Positions 7,580-14,944 of a DNA stretch of 19,636 nt are shown here, in pieces (the stretch's first letter is position 1; each line of letters opens with the position of its first letter). Below the pieces are notes generated by a model. The model was not told where the DNA came from. It saw nothing but the letters and a program-made list of their open reading frames with translations, and did not search any database. The stretch is from an uncultured Clostridia bacterium (GTDB lineage: Bacteria; Bacillota; Clostridia; TANB77; CAG-508), in contig CAKOUU010000023.1 in assembly GCA_934120675.1 (NCBI GenBank), forward strand, positions 1 through 19,636. Direction: 5' to 3'. A program made the position numbers and the translations under genes.

Positions 7580-7709
7580 CATCGCCATCCAAAATTTTTT
7601 TCAAAAATTTCGTCTGTCAAATCTTGGGGCACTTCGTCCATCGCCATCCAAAATTTTTTTCAAAAATTTCGTCTGTCAAATCTTGGGGCACTTCGTTCAT
7701 CGCCATCCA
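7580..7709. repeat. Tandem 59-bp repeat between the two DUF881 genes
   Basis: A 59-bp unit beginning CATCGCCATCCAAAATTTTT starts at 7580 and 7639, with a third partial copy from 7698. The two full copies differ by about one base, so the duplication is recent or maintained. A further 13 bases of the unit's end precede 7580. The unit is not a multiple of three and gives no convincing protein. It contains a short self-complementary A/T stretch. It lies inside the division operon. Confidence 0.9.
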
Positions 7710-7715
7710 GATTTT

Positions 7716-8435
7716 TTACTCTTTATTAGTTATATATTTAAAGTTTAATACTCCTGAATATTTAGATATTGTTATAGAATTTGATTTTTTAGGAGTACTT
7801 ACTTTTATTCCTCTATCTTCAAGCCTACTTAAATATCCGCCTGGTCTAGATAAATTTGCTAAAGCTTCTGGTGAACCAATAGCCTTTATTTCAAATGGTG
7901 AACCGATTTTTTCACCATTAATATTTATGATATTTCCTCCACATATTATTGGTGTTGTTAAAATAATCCTTTGACCATTAATTGATATTGCTTCTGCTCC
8001 AGCATTTTTCAATTCATTTACAACCTTTAATAAATCAATATCATGTATCAAGAAATTATTTGGATCTAAAACAGAATTAGAATCCACATCACTATCTGCA
8101 ATTGTTAAGATAATTCCCGGTCCAGTTACTTCTGTTAGTCCTATCATTTTATTTCCTTCATTTATTTGATTTTTTGCATCTTCTAATTCAGAATTATTTT
8201 TTGTTGCACCATCAATTTGTTCTTGCAATTGTGCATCTATTTTTTCCGTTTCTTTTAAAAGATTATCATATTTTTCTTTATATTTTAAAACTTCAGCTCT
8301 TAAATTATTTTCTTCATAATTTTGACTTACTTTTGAACTAGTGTTATTAACAGTTTTTATTTGTACGCATATTCCTGCTGTTAGAGCAAAACACATTGCT
8401 CCCAACACTAATCCAATTGCCTTTTTATTGGTCAT
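7716..8435 (-). CDS. DUF881 family protein (first copy)
   Basis: 239 residues from the ATG preceded by AAAGGAGCG. One membrane segment (AIGLVLGAMCFALTAGICVQI), a coiled coil at about residues 35-95, and a DUF881 domain with the motifs LLKVVNELKNAGAEAISING and RPGGYLSRLEDRGIKV. Role unknown; its place next to ftsQ suggests a link to envelope or division. The frame extends upstream to 8495 and overlaps ftsQ, but the ribosome site supports 8435. It is followed by the 59-bp tandem repeat and a second DUF881 gene. Confidence 0.9.
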   Translation of the reverse strand: MTNKKAIGLVLGAMCFALTAGICVQIKTVNNTSSKVSQNYEENNLRAEVLKYKEKYDNLLKETEKIDAQLQEQIDGATKNNSELEDAKNQINEGNKMIGLTEVTGPGIILTIADSDVDSNSVLDPNNFLIHDIDLLKVVNELKNAGAEAISINGQRIILTTPIICGGNIININGEKIGSPFEIKAIGSPEALANLSRPGGYLSRLEDRGIKVSTPKKSNSITISKYSGVLNFKYITNKE

Positions 8436-8457
8436 ATATATCGCTCCTTTATAAAAA

Positions 8458-9456
8458 CTATACCTTTTCTCTAAATCTAGGTTTAAAGTTACCATTTAAA
8501 TCACCATTTAAATATATAGTTCCTTCTTTGTCTTTATTTTCATTTAAAATTGTTGGAACATATAACATTTTATTATTTAAATTACTTTCGTCACCTAAAT
8601 AAATTGTTTTCTTTTCTTGTTCCATATATATTGTATAATTATTTTTGTTTGATATATCTATAGTTGAAACTTTTTTATCCAAGTCATAGCTTTTACAAAT
8701 ATTCATTATTTGAATTACAGTCTCTAATTTTTCCAAATCTTCAACATTTAATCTGTTTCCTTCCACAATTTGTTCTTGTTCTGTTGAAATTCCTTGGATA
8801 ACTGGTAAATCCAATTTTTGCTCTGATATTTCTAATATATATCCTTGATTATTTATATAAGCATATCCATTCAAAAATTCAACATTATAGTTTCTTTCTC
8901 TTTCTTCAACTGTTATCTCAATTTTATTTGGTATTTTTCTTTTTACATTTACACTTTCTATATAAGCATTTGTTTTTATCTCTTTTTCTGTTTTTCCTTT
9001 GTTAAATCTAAATATGTTTTGTCCCTCACTTAAATTTGATAAACTTATTATTGTTTCAGGGCTTATAAGATTATTATTTTTTACTTGTATTTCGTTTATA
9101 TTAAAAATTGGTGAAACTAAAGCAAAAACAACTCCTCCTATTATTATAAATAATAGTGTTAAAAATTTGATAATTTTTTTCATCTTTTTTCTTTTTCTTA
9201 GTACATGTGCTTGTTTTTTTGTTAATTTACTTGGATTTACTTTGGTTTTCCTTTGTTTGTTTCTATTTGTCATTCCTATTACTGTTTCTGTATCTAGGTC
9301 AAATTGGTCTCTTTGTGATGTGTTTCTTTTCTTTATTCTTTTTTCTCTTTCTTTTGATTTTTTCTTTCTGATTTTTTCTTCTTGATTTGGTTCTACGTAG
9401 TTTTCTTCAGAAAATTTATATAAATTATCAAGTTTTTCTTTTTGTTGTTTTGTCAA
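8458..9456 (-). CDS. ftsQ: Cell division protein FtsQ/DivIB
   Basis: Bitopic divisome protein that bridges cytoplasmic and septal steps; 332 residues. A long, strongly basic cytoplasmic region (residues 1-95), one membrane segment (IIKFLTLLFIIIGGVVFALV, about 95-115), then a POTRA domain (INEIQVKNNNLISPETII) and the FtsQ/DivIB beta domain (KRKIPNKIEITVEERE). The start is the TTG at 9456, six bases after GGAGGTG; the frame extends to 9471 but that includes the ribosome site. It is the first gene after the murA terminator and 22 bases from the next gene. Confidence 0.93.
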   Translation of the reverse strand: MTKQQKEKLDNLYKFSEENYVEPNQEEKIRKKKSKEREKRIKKRNTSQRDQFDLDTETVIGMTNRNKQRKTKVNPSKLTKKQAHVLRKRKKMKKIIKFLTLLFIIIGGVVFALVSPIFNINEIQVKNNNLISPETIISLSNLSEGQNIFRFNKGKTEKEIKTNAYIESVNVKRKIPNKIEITVEERERNYNVEFLNGYAYINNQGYILEISEQKLDLPVIQGISTEQEQIVEGNRLNVEDLEKLETVIQIMNICKSYDLDKKVSTIDISNKNNYTIYMEQEKKTIYLGDESNLNNKMLYVPTILNENKDKEGTIYLNGDLNGNFKPRFREKV

Positions 9457-9494
9457 AATTTTCACCTCCAAAAATTTCTAGTATGTATTGTATC

Positions 9495-9522
9495 AAAAAA
9501 AAAACTATATTTCTATAGTTTT
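9495..9522 (-). terminator. Terminator after murA
   Basis: Minus strand: AAAACTATA, a 4-base loop, TATAGTTTT, then six more T. Perfect 9-bp stem (9501-9509 with 9514-9522). Confidence 0.85.
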
Positions 9523-9553
9523 TACAAAAAAATCACAAAATGTATCTCTGGTG

Positions 9554-9600
9554 GGTTACAACTTACACACAAAAATTTTTAAAAGGTAAGAATTGTAACC
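9554..9600. repeat. 47-bp inverted repeat between murA and ftsQ
   Basis: GGTTACAACTTAC (9554-9566) pairs with GTAAG-aa-TTGTAACC (9586-9600), with a two-base bulge and an A/T-rich loop. It starts 12 bases past the murA stop and precedes the murA terminator. The GTTACA end recalls the end of the 445-678 element, so it may be a small relic of the same family, but the similarity is short. Confidence 0.55.
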
Positions 9601-9611
9601 TTTGGTGATAT

Positions 9612-10860
9612 TTATTTTACACTTATATTAGCTCCCAGATTTTGCAATTTATAATCCAATTTTTCATACCCTCTTAAAATATATTCAATATTATCAATTT
9701 GTGTTTTTCCTTTAGCAATTAAACCTGCTAATACAAGCGCTGCACCACCTCTTAAATCTGTTGCTTTAACATCAGCTCCATACAATTTTCTTGTTCCTCG
9801 TATTACTGCACTTTTTCCCTCAACAGTAATTTTTGCACCCATTTTATTAAGTTCTTGTGTATATTTGTATCTATTTTCAAATATATTTTCTACTATTATA
9901 GATGTTCCTTTTGCAGTTGTAAGCATTGAAGCAAACACTGATTGCATATCTGTTGGAAATCCCGGATATGGCATTGTTTTTATATCTATTGCCTTCAATT
10001 TTTTAGGTGCTACAATTTTTATTTTATTTTTATTTACTTCAATTTTGCAATCCGCTTCTTCTAATTTATTTATTATTGGAGTAATATGTGTTGCATTTAC
10101 ATTCTCTAATATTATATTTCCTTTTGTTGCAGCTGCAAAACATAAAAATGAACCCGTTTCAATTCTGTCTGGCATTATATTATAACTAATATCTTTTAAT
10201 CTTTTTACACCATCAATTTGTATTTCATCAGTTCCTGCGCCTACAACTTTTGCACCCATTTTATTTAAAAAATTCTGCAAATCTATTATTTCTGGTTCTC
10301 TTGCTGCATTTGTTATAATTGTTGTTCCACTTGCTAATACACTTGCAAGTATCGCATTTTCTGTCGCCCCTACACTTGGAAAATCTAAGTCAATTTTTTC
10401 TCCATGAATTTTCTCAGCATTGCATTCTATATTTCCATGGTTTTGATTTACTTGTATTCCTAATTTTTCAAAGCTTTTTAAATGTAAATCTATTGGCCTT
10501 GAGCCAATATCACACCCTCCTGGATATGAAAATATTGCTTTTTTGTATCGTCCTAGCAATGCTCCCGCTAGTATTACTGATGAACGCATCTTGTGCATTA
10601 ATTCTGGTGGTATTTCATATTTTTCTATTTTTGATGTATCTATTTTTATTTTTCCGTTTTTCTTTTCTATTTTTGCTCCTAGTATTTCAAGTATTTTATA
10701 CATCATCTGCGTGTCTTGTATGTTTGGTACATTATATAACGTGGTTTTTCCAGCATTTAATATTGTTGCTGCTATTATTGGTAATGCTGAATTTTTTGAG
10801 CCTGATATTTTTACTGTGCCTTCTAGTTTTTTTCCGCCCCTCTATTATGTAACTTGACAT
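9612..10860 (-). CDS. murA: UDP-N-acetylglucosamine 1-carboxyvinyltransferase MurA, +1 frameshift at CGG in codon 9
   Basis: Transfers enolpyruvate from PEP to UDP-GlcNAc, the first committed step of peptidoglycan synthesis; cytoplasmic, fosfomycin target. The ATG at 10860 follows AAGGAGGAAGAAAA. It reads MSSYIIEG, then CGG (10836-10834). Skipping the C gives G-KKLEGTVKISGSKNSALP, the standard MurA N-terminus (usually GG-KKL-G-V-ISGAKNA), and the frame runs intact to 9612: 415 residues, normal for the family. The PEP-binding Cys is in YPGGCDIGSRPIDLH, and TDMQSVFASM and LRGGAALVLAGL are present. Without the shift only a 42-residue peptide is made, and the next in-frame ATG is far inside the domain. 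Clostridia often carry a second MurA, so essentiality is not certain. Confidence 0.95.
10833..10836 (-). other. +1 frameshift site CGGA in murA
   Basis: Minus strand: ATA GAG GGG CGG AAA AAA ACT. The conserved protein needs GAG GGG (C) GGA AAA AAA CTA. The P-site codon is GGG and the shifted codon is GGA. The run of seven A just downstream could be a slippery site, but a shift there alone would leave Arg at the conserved second Gly. GAGGGG just upstream is purine-rich and SD-like; the other two sites lack this. Confidence 0.9.
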
Positions 10861-11172
10861 TTTTCTTCCTCCTTTTTACGTTTTTGCTATATTTTATGAA
10901 TTGTTTACGTAAAAAGTGAATTATCCTGTTACAACTGCTTTTATTTTTTACCTTCACAAAGAATTTTTACCCTTATTCCTAAAACTACAAGTGGTAAATC
11001 CCCATATGAGATTTGCCCTTATTCTTGTCATGTTGAACTGCATCTTTACATCACGTCAGCCATGCAGAAATTTCATTTATTCTATTTTATAAATGTAGGA
11101 AAGCTTGATTAGAAAAGTTCAAAATGGAATTAAAGAAATTAAGTAGTTTGTATTAGAAATAAAATTTTACAT
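10861..11172. other. Intergenic region, no gene recognised
   Basis: Divergent intergenic stretch between murA and the plus-strand gene at 11335. It has a 10-bp palindrome TTTACGTAAA about 50 bases upstream of murA and two short 'cccttattc' repeats around 10970-11020. No significant frame, tRNA or known RNA motif is visible. Base composition near 11000-11060 is less AT-rich than the surroundings. A weak TTTACG-N16-TATAGC on the minus strand could serve murA. Confidence 0.4.
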
Positions 11173-11201
11173 TTGTAAATCATATAAATTTGTGTTATAA
11201 T
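11173..11201 (+). promoter_or_regulatory. Sigma-A promoter of the 11335 gene
   Basis: TTGTAA (11173-11178), 17-bp spacer, TATAAT (11196-11201). The transcript would have a leader of about 130 bases carrying two adjacent small hairpins (CACT/AGTG and AGAGG/CCTCT, about 11245-11275). No known riboswitch motif recognised. Confidence 0.65.
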
Positions 11202-11334
11202 TGATGTTGATATGGGAAAGTCCTGTGTCTTAATACTTTTTTCACTAACTAGTGAGAGGAATTTTGCCTCTAACTTTTTAGTTTAAACTTATATAAAATA
11301 ACTACTTCAATAAAAGTAATAAGGAGGAAAAATT

Positions 11335-11772
11335 ATGCAAGATCAGAACAGAAAATTATTTCAATGGACTTTAGGAGGAGGTTTGTTAATTATTTTCCTT
11401 ATAATACCTGAACTACTAATTGCAAAATCAATTTCTAACAACAATCCTGAAGTTTGGAAACCATATGCTTTGATTATGACATTAATTACATTTTTTATTT
11501 ATCTGATTATTTCAGTAATAAAATTTGTAAAATATCAAAAGTATGCTCAAAACTATCAACAAGAAAAAGTAGAACAAGCTAGACAAGAATTATCAACAGA
11601 AATTAAGCAAGTTTTTTTAAATTATTCTGAGTTTATTTCTAAGGATTTATTTGAGTGTCAAGCAAAGGTTGATAATAACGGAAAAATAATTTGTAAGGTT
11701 CAACTTGATTATGAAGTGAAACTTGAAAATTACGAAGAATTCTTAAGTTTCTTTCATTTCGACCAAGATTAG
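11335..11772 (+). CDS. Hypothetical membrane protein with two N-terminal helices
   Basis: 145 residues, start preceded by AAGGAGGAAAAATT. Two hydrophobic segments (about residues 12-30, GGGLLIIFLIIPELLIAK, and 42-62, YALIMTLITFFIYLIISVIK), then a charged helical stretch (YQQEKVEQARQELSTEIKQV) and an acidic C-terminus with a short beta-like segment (KIICKVQLDYEVKL). I recognise no family. It is a single-gene unit: its own promoter, a long leader and a strong terminator. Codon use looks like its neighbours. Confidence 0.75.
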   Translation: MQDQNRKLFQWTLGGGLLIIFLIIPELLIAKSISNNNPEVWKPYALIMTLITFFIYLIISVIKFVKYQKYAQNYQQEKVEQARQELSTEIKQVFLNYSEFISKDLFECQAKVDNNGKIICKVQLDYEVKLENYEEFLSFFHFDQD

Positions 11773-11789
11773 AAAAGTGTTCCTGATCA

Positions 11790-11833
11790 AATAACAAACG
11801 GAGAAAATTTTATAATTTTCTCCGTTTGTTATT
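11790..11833. terminator. Strong hairpin terminator after the 11335 gene
   Basis: Perfect 18-bp stem: AATAACAAACGGAGAAAA (11790-11807) and its complement (11816-11833), loop of 8. The T tract on the plus strand is short (acttttatt). Confidence 0.75.
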
Positions 11834-11941
11834 ACTTTTATTAAAGAAAATCCATGAACATTAATGTAAGCTATTGAATATAAAATTTTTCTGACTTCTT
11901 CAACTATATCAAATTTAACACAAATTCAATGAATAAATTCA

Positions 11942-12392
11942 TCAATTACTTTGTGTGATTTTTTTATTTTCTTCTTCTATTTGTTTTGCACTTTTACTTG
12001 GTGTTGGTAAATCTTCAGGCATTGTACCACCAATTCTTTTTATTGTTTGTCTAACGGCCTGTCCAACCTTATGATGTGTTATATTGTCTTTTTTCTACTA
12101 TCTCCATTCTGTGCTATTAAATAACATGCATATCTTGTTAGTTTAACATCTCCTATATCTTTACTAGTAGCTCCAGCTTTTACGATTTTGCTGACATTGG
12201 CAAAATGGTCCGAAATATTGACGTTGCTGTTTTCACAAGCTTCTTTTGCCTTATCAATTACTTTTGTAAAATTCCCCCACTTACTATACTCCAACATTTC
12301 CATTAGCTCTCTAGCATACCAAAATTCAACTCCATTTTCATCCATATGCTTAATACTTTCAAAATCTTTTTCTGTTTGTTAGTAGTTTTCAT
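11942..12392 (-). pseudogene. dinD: Decayed dinD (DNA-damage-inducible protein D) gene
   Basis: The N-terminal part reads EKDFESIKHMDENGVEFWYA and RELMEMLEYSKWGNF, then RYACYLIAQNGDSRK, typical of DinD/antirepressor-like proteins. The frame then ends in TAA and the C-terminal part resumes in another frame as THHKVGQAVRQTIKRIGGT then MPEDLPTPSKS, stopping at 11942. The central region of DinD (roughly 100 residues) is missing, and the first codons (ATG at 12392) are one frame off from the body. So there are at least two frame lesions and one deletion. None is at CGG, which sets this true pseudogene apart from murA, sigE and sigG. Confidence 0.85.
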
Positions 12393-12410
12393 AAATTTTT
12401 ACTTAATTGT

Positions 12411-12447
12411 GTCAAAAGAAAAAAATCCCATGAATTAATCATGAGAT
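12411..12447 (-). terminator. Terminator after rdgB
   Basis: Minus strand: ATCTCATGA, loop, TCATGGGAT, followed by TTTTTTCTTTT. 9-bp stem with one G-U (arms 12439-12447 and 12425-12433). Confidence 0.8.
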
Positions 12448-12454
12448 TATATTA

Positions 12455-13030
12455 TTAGTTCTTTAGCTTTTCTTTTAAATTTTCCAATGCATTCTTTCTT
12501 GCACTAATTTGATTTTTTTCTTCTGCTGAAATTTCAGCCAATGTTCTTCCATCCTCTAATTCAAAAATTTCGTCAAATCCAAATCCATTTTCTCCCCTTG
12601 GAGATTCTGCAACATAACCTTGAATCTCTCCTACTGCTATAATAGTTTTTTCACCATCTGATAATGCCATTGCTGTAACAAATTTTATCTTTCTTTTTTC
12701 ATGTGGTACACCATTTAGTTTCTCTATTAAAGCCTCATTTCTTTCTTTATCTGTTCCTTTATGCCATCTTTTTGTAAATACACCTGGAAATCCATCTAAA
12801 TATTCAATTTGAATTCCTGAATCGTCTGCCAAACACATTTTTCCATTCAATGTTTTTGCTATTGTTTCTGCTTTTTTTCTTGCATTTCCTTCAAATGTCT
12901 CTTGATCTTCCTCTACATCTATATCAATACCAATTTCATTCATTGGTATTATTTCATAATCTTCTAATATTTCTTGTGCTTCTTTGATTTTTCCTTTGTT
13001 TCCAGAAGCCATTATGATTTGCTTTTTCAT
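12455..13030 (-). CDS. rdgB: XTP/dITP diphosphohydrolase (RdgB/HAM1 family)
   Basis: Hydrolyses non-canonical purine triphosphates (dITP, XTP) to monophosphates, keeping them out of DNA and RNA. 191 residues. MASGNKGKIKEAQEIL is the substrate-binding N-terminus, LADDSGIQIEYLDGFPGVFT the conserved metal/base-binding segment, and GENGFGFDEIFEL the C-terminal signature. The ATG at 13030 is preferred because GGAG lies seven bases upstream; the frame is open to 13042. It is the last gene of the hypothetical-cmk-rdgB operon, followed by a terminator. Confidence 0.94.
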   Translation of the reverse strand: MKKQIIMASGNKGKIKEAQEILEDYEIIPMNEIGIDIDVEEDQETFEGNARKKAETIAKTLNGKMCLADDSGIQIEYLDGFPGVFTKRWHKGTDKERNEALIEKLNGVPHEKRKIKFVTAMALSDGEKTIIAVGEIQGYVAESPRGENGFGFDEIFELEDGRTLAEISAEEKNQISARKNALENLKEKLKN

Positions 13031-13045
13031 TGTAAACTCCATTTT

Positions 13046-13705
13046 TTACTTGCATTCCTTTATAATATTTTTTATTTTTTCAACTACTTCATCAATTGTT
13101 AGATTTGTTGAATCTACAACAATTGCATCATCTGCTTTTTTCAAAGCTCCAACTTTTTTGTGCATATCATTGTAATCTCTCATTTTAACATTTTCTAAAA
13201 CTTCTTCATATGTTGTATCTATTCCGTTTTGTTTGTTTTCTTCATATCTTCTTTGAGCTCTTATTTCTTCACTTGCATCTAAATAAATTTTTATATCTGC
13301 ATTTGGAAATACGACAGTACCAATATCTCTTCCCTCTACAATAACGTTTTTTCCGTTTGCAAGTTTTCTTTGTACTTCTACCATTTTTTCTCTTACTGGA
13401 ATTATTGAAGAAACTTGAGATACTATTGATGTTACCTCTTTTGTTCTTATTTCTTTACTTACATCTTCTCCATTTAATAAAATGATGTCTTTATCCCATG
13501 TATTATTTATTTTGATATCTATATCATTTGCTATTTTTATTATTTCTTCTTCATTTTTTAAACTAACATTTTCTCTTAAAACTTGTAAAGCTACACATCT
13601 GTATGTTGCTCCCGTATCTAAGTTTAAAAATCCTAATTCTTTTTCAATTCTTTTTGTTACTGTTCCTTTGCCGCTTCCTGCTGGTCCATCAACTGCTATT
13701 ATCAT
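13046..13705 (-). CDS. cmk: Cytidylate kinase
   Basis: Phosphorylates CMP/dCMP with ATP for nucleotide and lipid precursor synthesis. 219 residues. P-loop GPAGSGKGT at residues 7-15, LDTGATYRCVAL (CMP-binding), VEGRDIGTVVFPNADIKIYL and RAQRRYEE (LID region arginines). The start follows AAAGGAAAGGG. It is downstream of a small hypothetical gene and 15 bases upstream of rdgB. Confidence 0.96.
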   Translation of the reverse strand: MIIAVDGPAGSGKGTVTKRIEKELGFLNLDTGATYRCVALQVLRENVSLKNEEEIIKIANDIDIKINNTWDKDIILLNGEDVSKEIRTKEVTSIVSQVSSIIPVREKMVEVQRKLANGKNVIVEGRDIGTVVFPNADIKIYLDASEEIRAQRRYEENKQNGIDTTYEEVLENVKMRDYNDMHKKVGALKKADDAIVVDSTNLTIDEVVEKIKNIIKECK

Positions 13706-13723
13706 TTTTTACACCCTTTCCTT

Positions 13724-13936
13724 TTAATTAATTTTTGTAGAAACAATTTTGTTTATTGATATTTCTTTGGGAATAATTACCTTTCCACATACTACATTTC
13801 GAGGCTTTTCTATTTCATATAATTTATTTAATAATTCATTTTCTTTTTTAAAAATTATTGCAAATAAATTTTTTCTTATTTTTGAAAATATATCTTCTTT
13901 TACAATTATTAAACCTGTTTCTATTTTTTTACCCAT
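13724..13936 (-). CDS. Small hypothetical protein, first gene of the cmk operon
   Basis: 70 residues, ATG preceded by GAGGAAGAAGAGG and a good promoter. It is basic, with a hydrophobic/aromatic centre (KIRKNLFAIIFKKEN) and a VVCGKVIIPKEI segment near the end. I recognise no domain. The single Cys and the beta-like end do not suggest a metal site. Support is the ribosome site, promoter and tight spacing to cmk rather than homology. Confidence 0.6.
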   Translation of the reverse strand: MGKKIETGLIIVKEDIFSKIRKNLFAIIFKKENELLNKLYEIEKPRNVVCGKVIIPKEISINKIVSTKIN

Positions 13937-13956
13937 ATTATTTCCTCTTCTTCCTC

Positions 13957-13985
13957 ATTATATATTTTTTTTGTTTTTTTAGCAA
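13957..13985 (-). promoter_or_regulatory. Sigma-A promoter of the 13936-cmk-rdgB operon
   Basis: Minus strand: TTGCTA (13985-13980), 17-bp spacer of mostly A, TATAAT (13962-13957), about 20 bases from the start codon. Confidence 0.65.
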
Positions 13986-14044
13986 TACTATTTTTTCAGT
14001 AACACAAATTTTTTGAACTAATACAATAATAAGAGGTGATTAAT

Positions 14045-14491
14045 GTGGCATATTCAGAAAGAGAACTATTAGCAAGAATGATACAATGTGAAGCAGGTGG
14101 CGAAGGAGATATTGGAATGAAAGCAGTTGCATCTGTAATAATGAACAGAGTTAATGTTCCAGTTGGAGAATATTCAAGAGTATCTCAAAATGGAAACATA
14201 CGAAACATTTTATTTCAAGATGGTCAATTTGACTGTGCAAGGGAAACTATAGGAAATCAGTATAACCCTCAAAATATTTATAATATGAATCCTACTGAAG
14301 AACATTTTTACATTGCTGACTGGGCACTTTCTGGTAATAGACTTATAGAAGCTGGTGAATGTTTATGGTATTTAAATCCTTTTAAGCCTACTTGTGATAC
14401 AACTTTCCCACGAAATGGTTCTGGGACATTCCATACTAGAATTACAAATCATTGTTTTTATAGACCTACCGCTTCTTACTCAAACACTTAA
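14045..14491 (+). CDS. cwlJ: Spore cortex-lytic hydrolase CwlJ (SleB/hydrolase-2 family)
   Basis: Degrades spore cortex peptidoglycan in germination. 148 residues (about 142 in Bacillus), no signal peptide, as in CwlJ but unlike SleB. ELLARMIQCEAGGEGDIGM carries the conserved catalytic Glu region; later come VIMNRV, ALSGNRLIEAGECLWYLNP and the C-terminal HCFYRPT typical of CwlJ. The GTG at 14045 follows AGAGGTGAT at normal spacing; the GTG at 14036 lies inside that ribosome site. The next gene is gerQ, which CwlJ needs for assembly into the coat. Likely sporulation-controlled, but I see no convincing sporulation promoter. Confidence 0.9.
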   Translation: MAYSERELLARMIQCEAGGEGDIGMKAVASVIMNRVNVPVGEYSRVSQNGNIRNILFQDGQFDCARETIGNQYNPQNIYNMNPTEEHFYIADWALSGNRLIEAGECLWYLNPFKPTCDTTFPRNGSGTFHTRITNHCFYRPTASYSNT

Positions 14492-14516
14492 ATTTATTTT
14501 GAAAGGATGGATTTTT

Positions 14517-14819
14517 ATGAATGATAATCAAAATGAAAAAAGAAATGTAGTTACAAATAACCAGTCTCCTGAAATTCTAACAAATAACATATATACTCCT
14601 GCTTTTTTAAGAGAACATATTGGAAAATTAGTAAGGGTTGAATTTTTAATTGGTACAAATAACCTAACAGATAGAACTGGAATTCTTGAAGATGTTGGAG
14701 TTAGTTACATTTTATTAAGGTCAATTGAAAGCGGAAATTTGCTTTATTGTGACATTTACTCTATCAAATTTGTATCTATAGCCGAATATCCATATAGACC
14801 AAATATGTACAGTTATTAG
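14517..14819 (+). CDS. gerQ: Spore coat protein GerQ
   Basis: 100 residues. The C-terminal two-thirds match GerQ: TPAFLREHIGKLVRVEFLIG, DRTGILEDVGVSYILLRSIE and LLYCDIYSIKFVSI. The N-terminus is Asn/Gln-rich and variable. In Bacillus GerQ is needed for CwlJ to locate to the coat and is cross-linked during spore maturation. ATG 14517 follows GAAAGGATGG. It is 25 bases downstream of cwlJ, so the two form an operon. Confidence 0.92.
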   Translation: MNDNQNEKRNVVTNNQSPEILTNNIYTPAFLREHIGKLVRVEFLIGTNNLTDRTGILEDVGVSYILLRSIESGNLLYCDIYSIKFVSIAEYPYRPNMYSY

Positions 14820-14839
14820 ATTATAATCCCAAAAACAGC

Positions 14840-14868
14840 TTGAATTTTGATGTATAATGATGTATAAT
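14840..14868 (+). promoter_or_regulatory. Sigma-A promoter of asnS
   Basis: TTGAAT (14840-14845), 17-bp spacer, TATAAT (14863-14868). The -10 region is duplicated in tandem (tgatgtataa twice), giving a second possible -10 at 14853. Confidence 0.75.
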
Positions 14869-14884
14869 TCTACCATAATAAAAG

Positions 14885-14923
14885 AAGATACTTTTTTAAA
14901 CTTTCCAATTAAATCTGTATCTT
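14885..14923 (+). promoter_or_regulatory. Leader hairpin abutting the asnS ribosome site
   Basis: AAGATAC (14885-14891) pairs perfectly with GTATCTT (14917-14923), loop of 25. The 3' arm ends at the base before AGGAAGG. The loop contains CTTTCC, which could partly pair with GGAAGG. No T-box consensus is present. A regulatory role is only possible. Confidence 0.4.
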
Positions 14924-14944
14924 AGGAAGGGAATGAAATCAAAA

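Noticed and set aside
1530..10836. Simple reassignment of CGG to another amino acid
   Set aside because: Any triplet reading of CGG leaves the frame broken; a +1 shift is required in addition.
4809..10857. Plus-strand open frames opposite the division genes
   Set aside because: They are antisense shadows of AT-rich conserved genes, with low-complexity Phe/Ile/Leu-rich translations and no ribosome sites.
1035..10860. The three frameshifts in murA, sigE and sigG as pseudogenes or sequencing errors
   Set aside because: Protein conservation continues to the proper stop in every case, and all three breaks are at the same triplet with the same one-base solution. Random errors would not choose CGG three times.
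11942..12392. dinD as a fourth frameshift-decoded gene
   Set aside because: Its breaks are not at CGG, and about 100 central residues are deleted, so it is an ordinary pseudogene.
14869..14944. T-box riboswitch before asnS
   Set aside because: The leader is too short and lacks the conserved T-box sequence and terminator/antiterminator pair.
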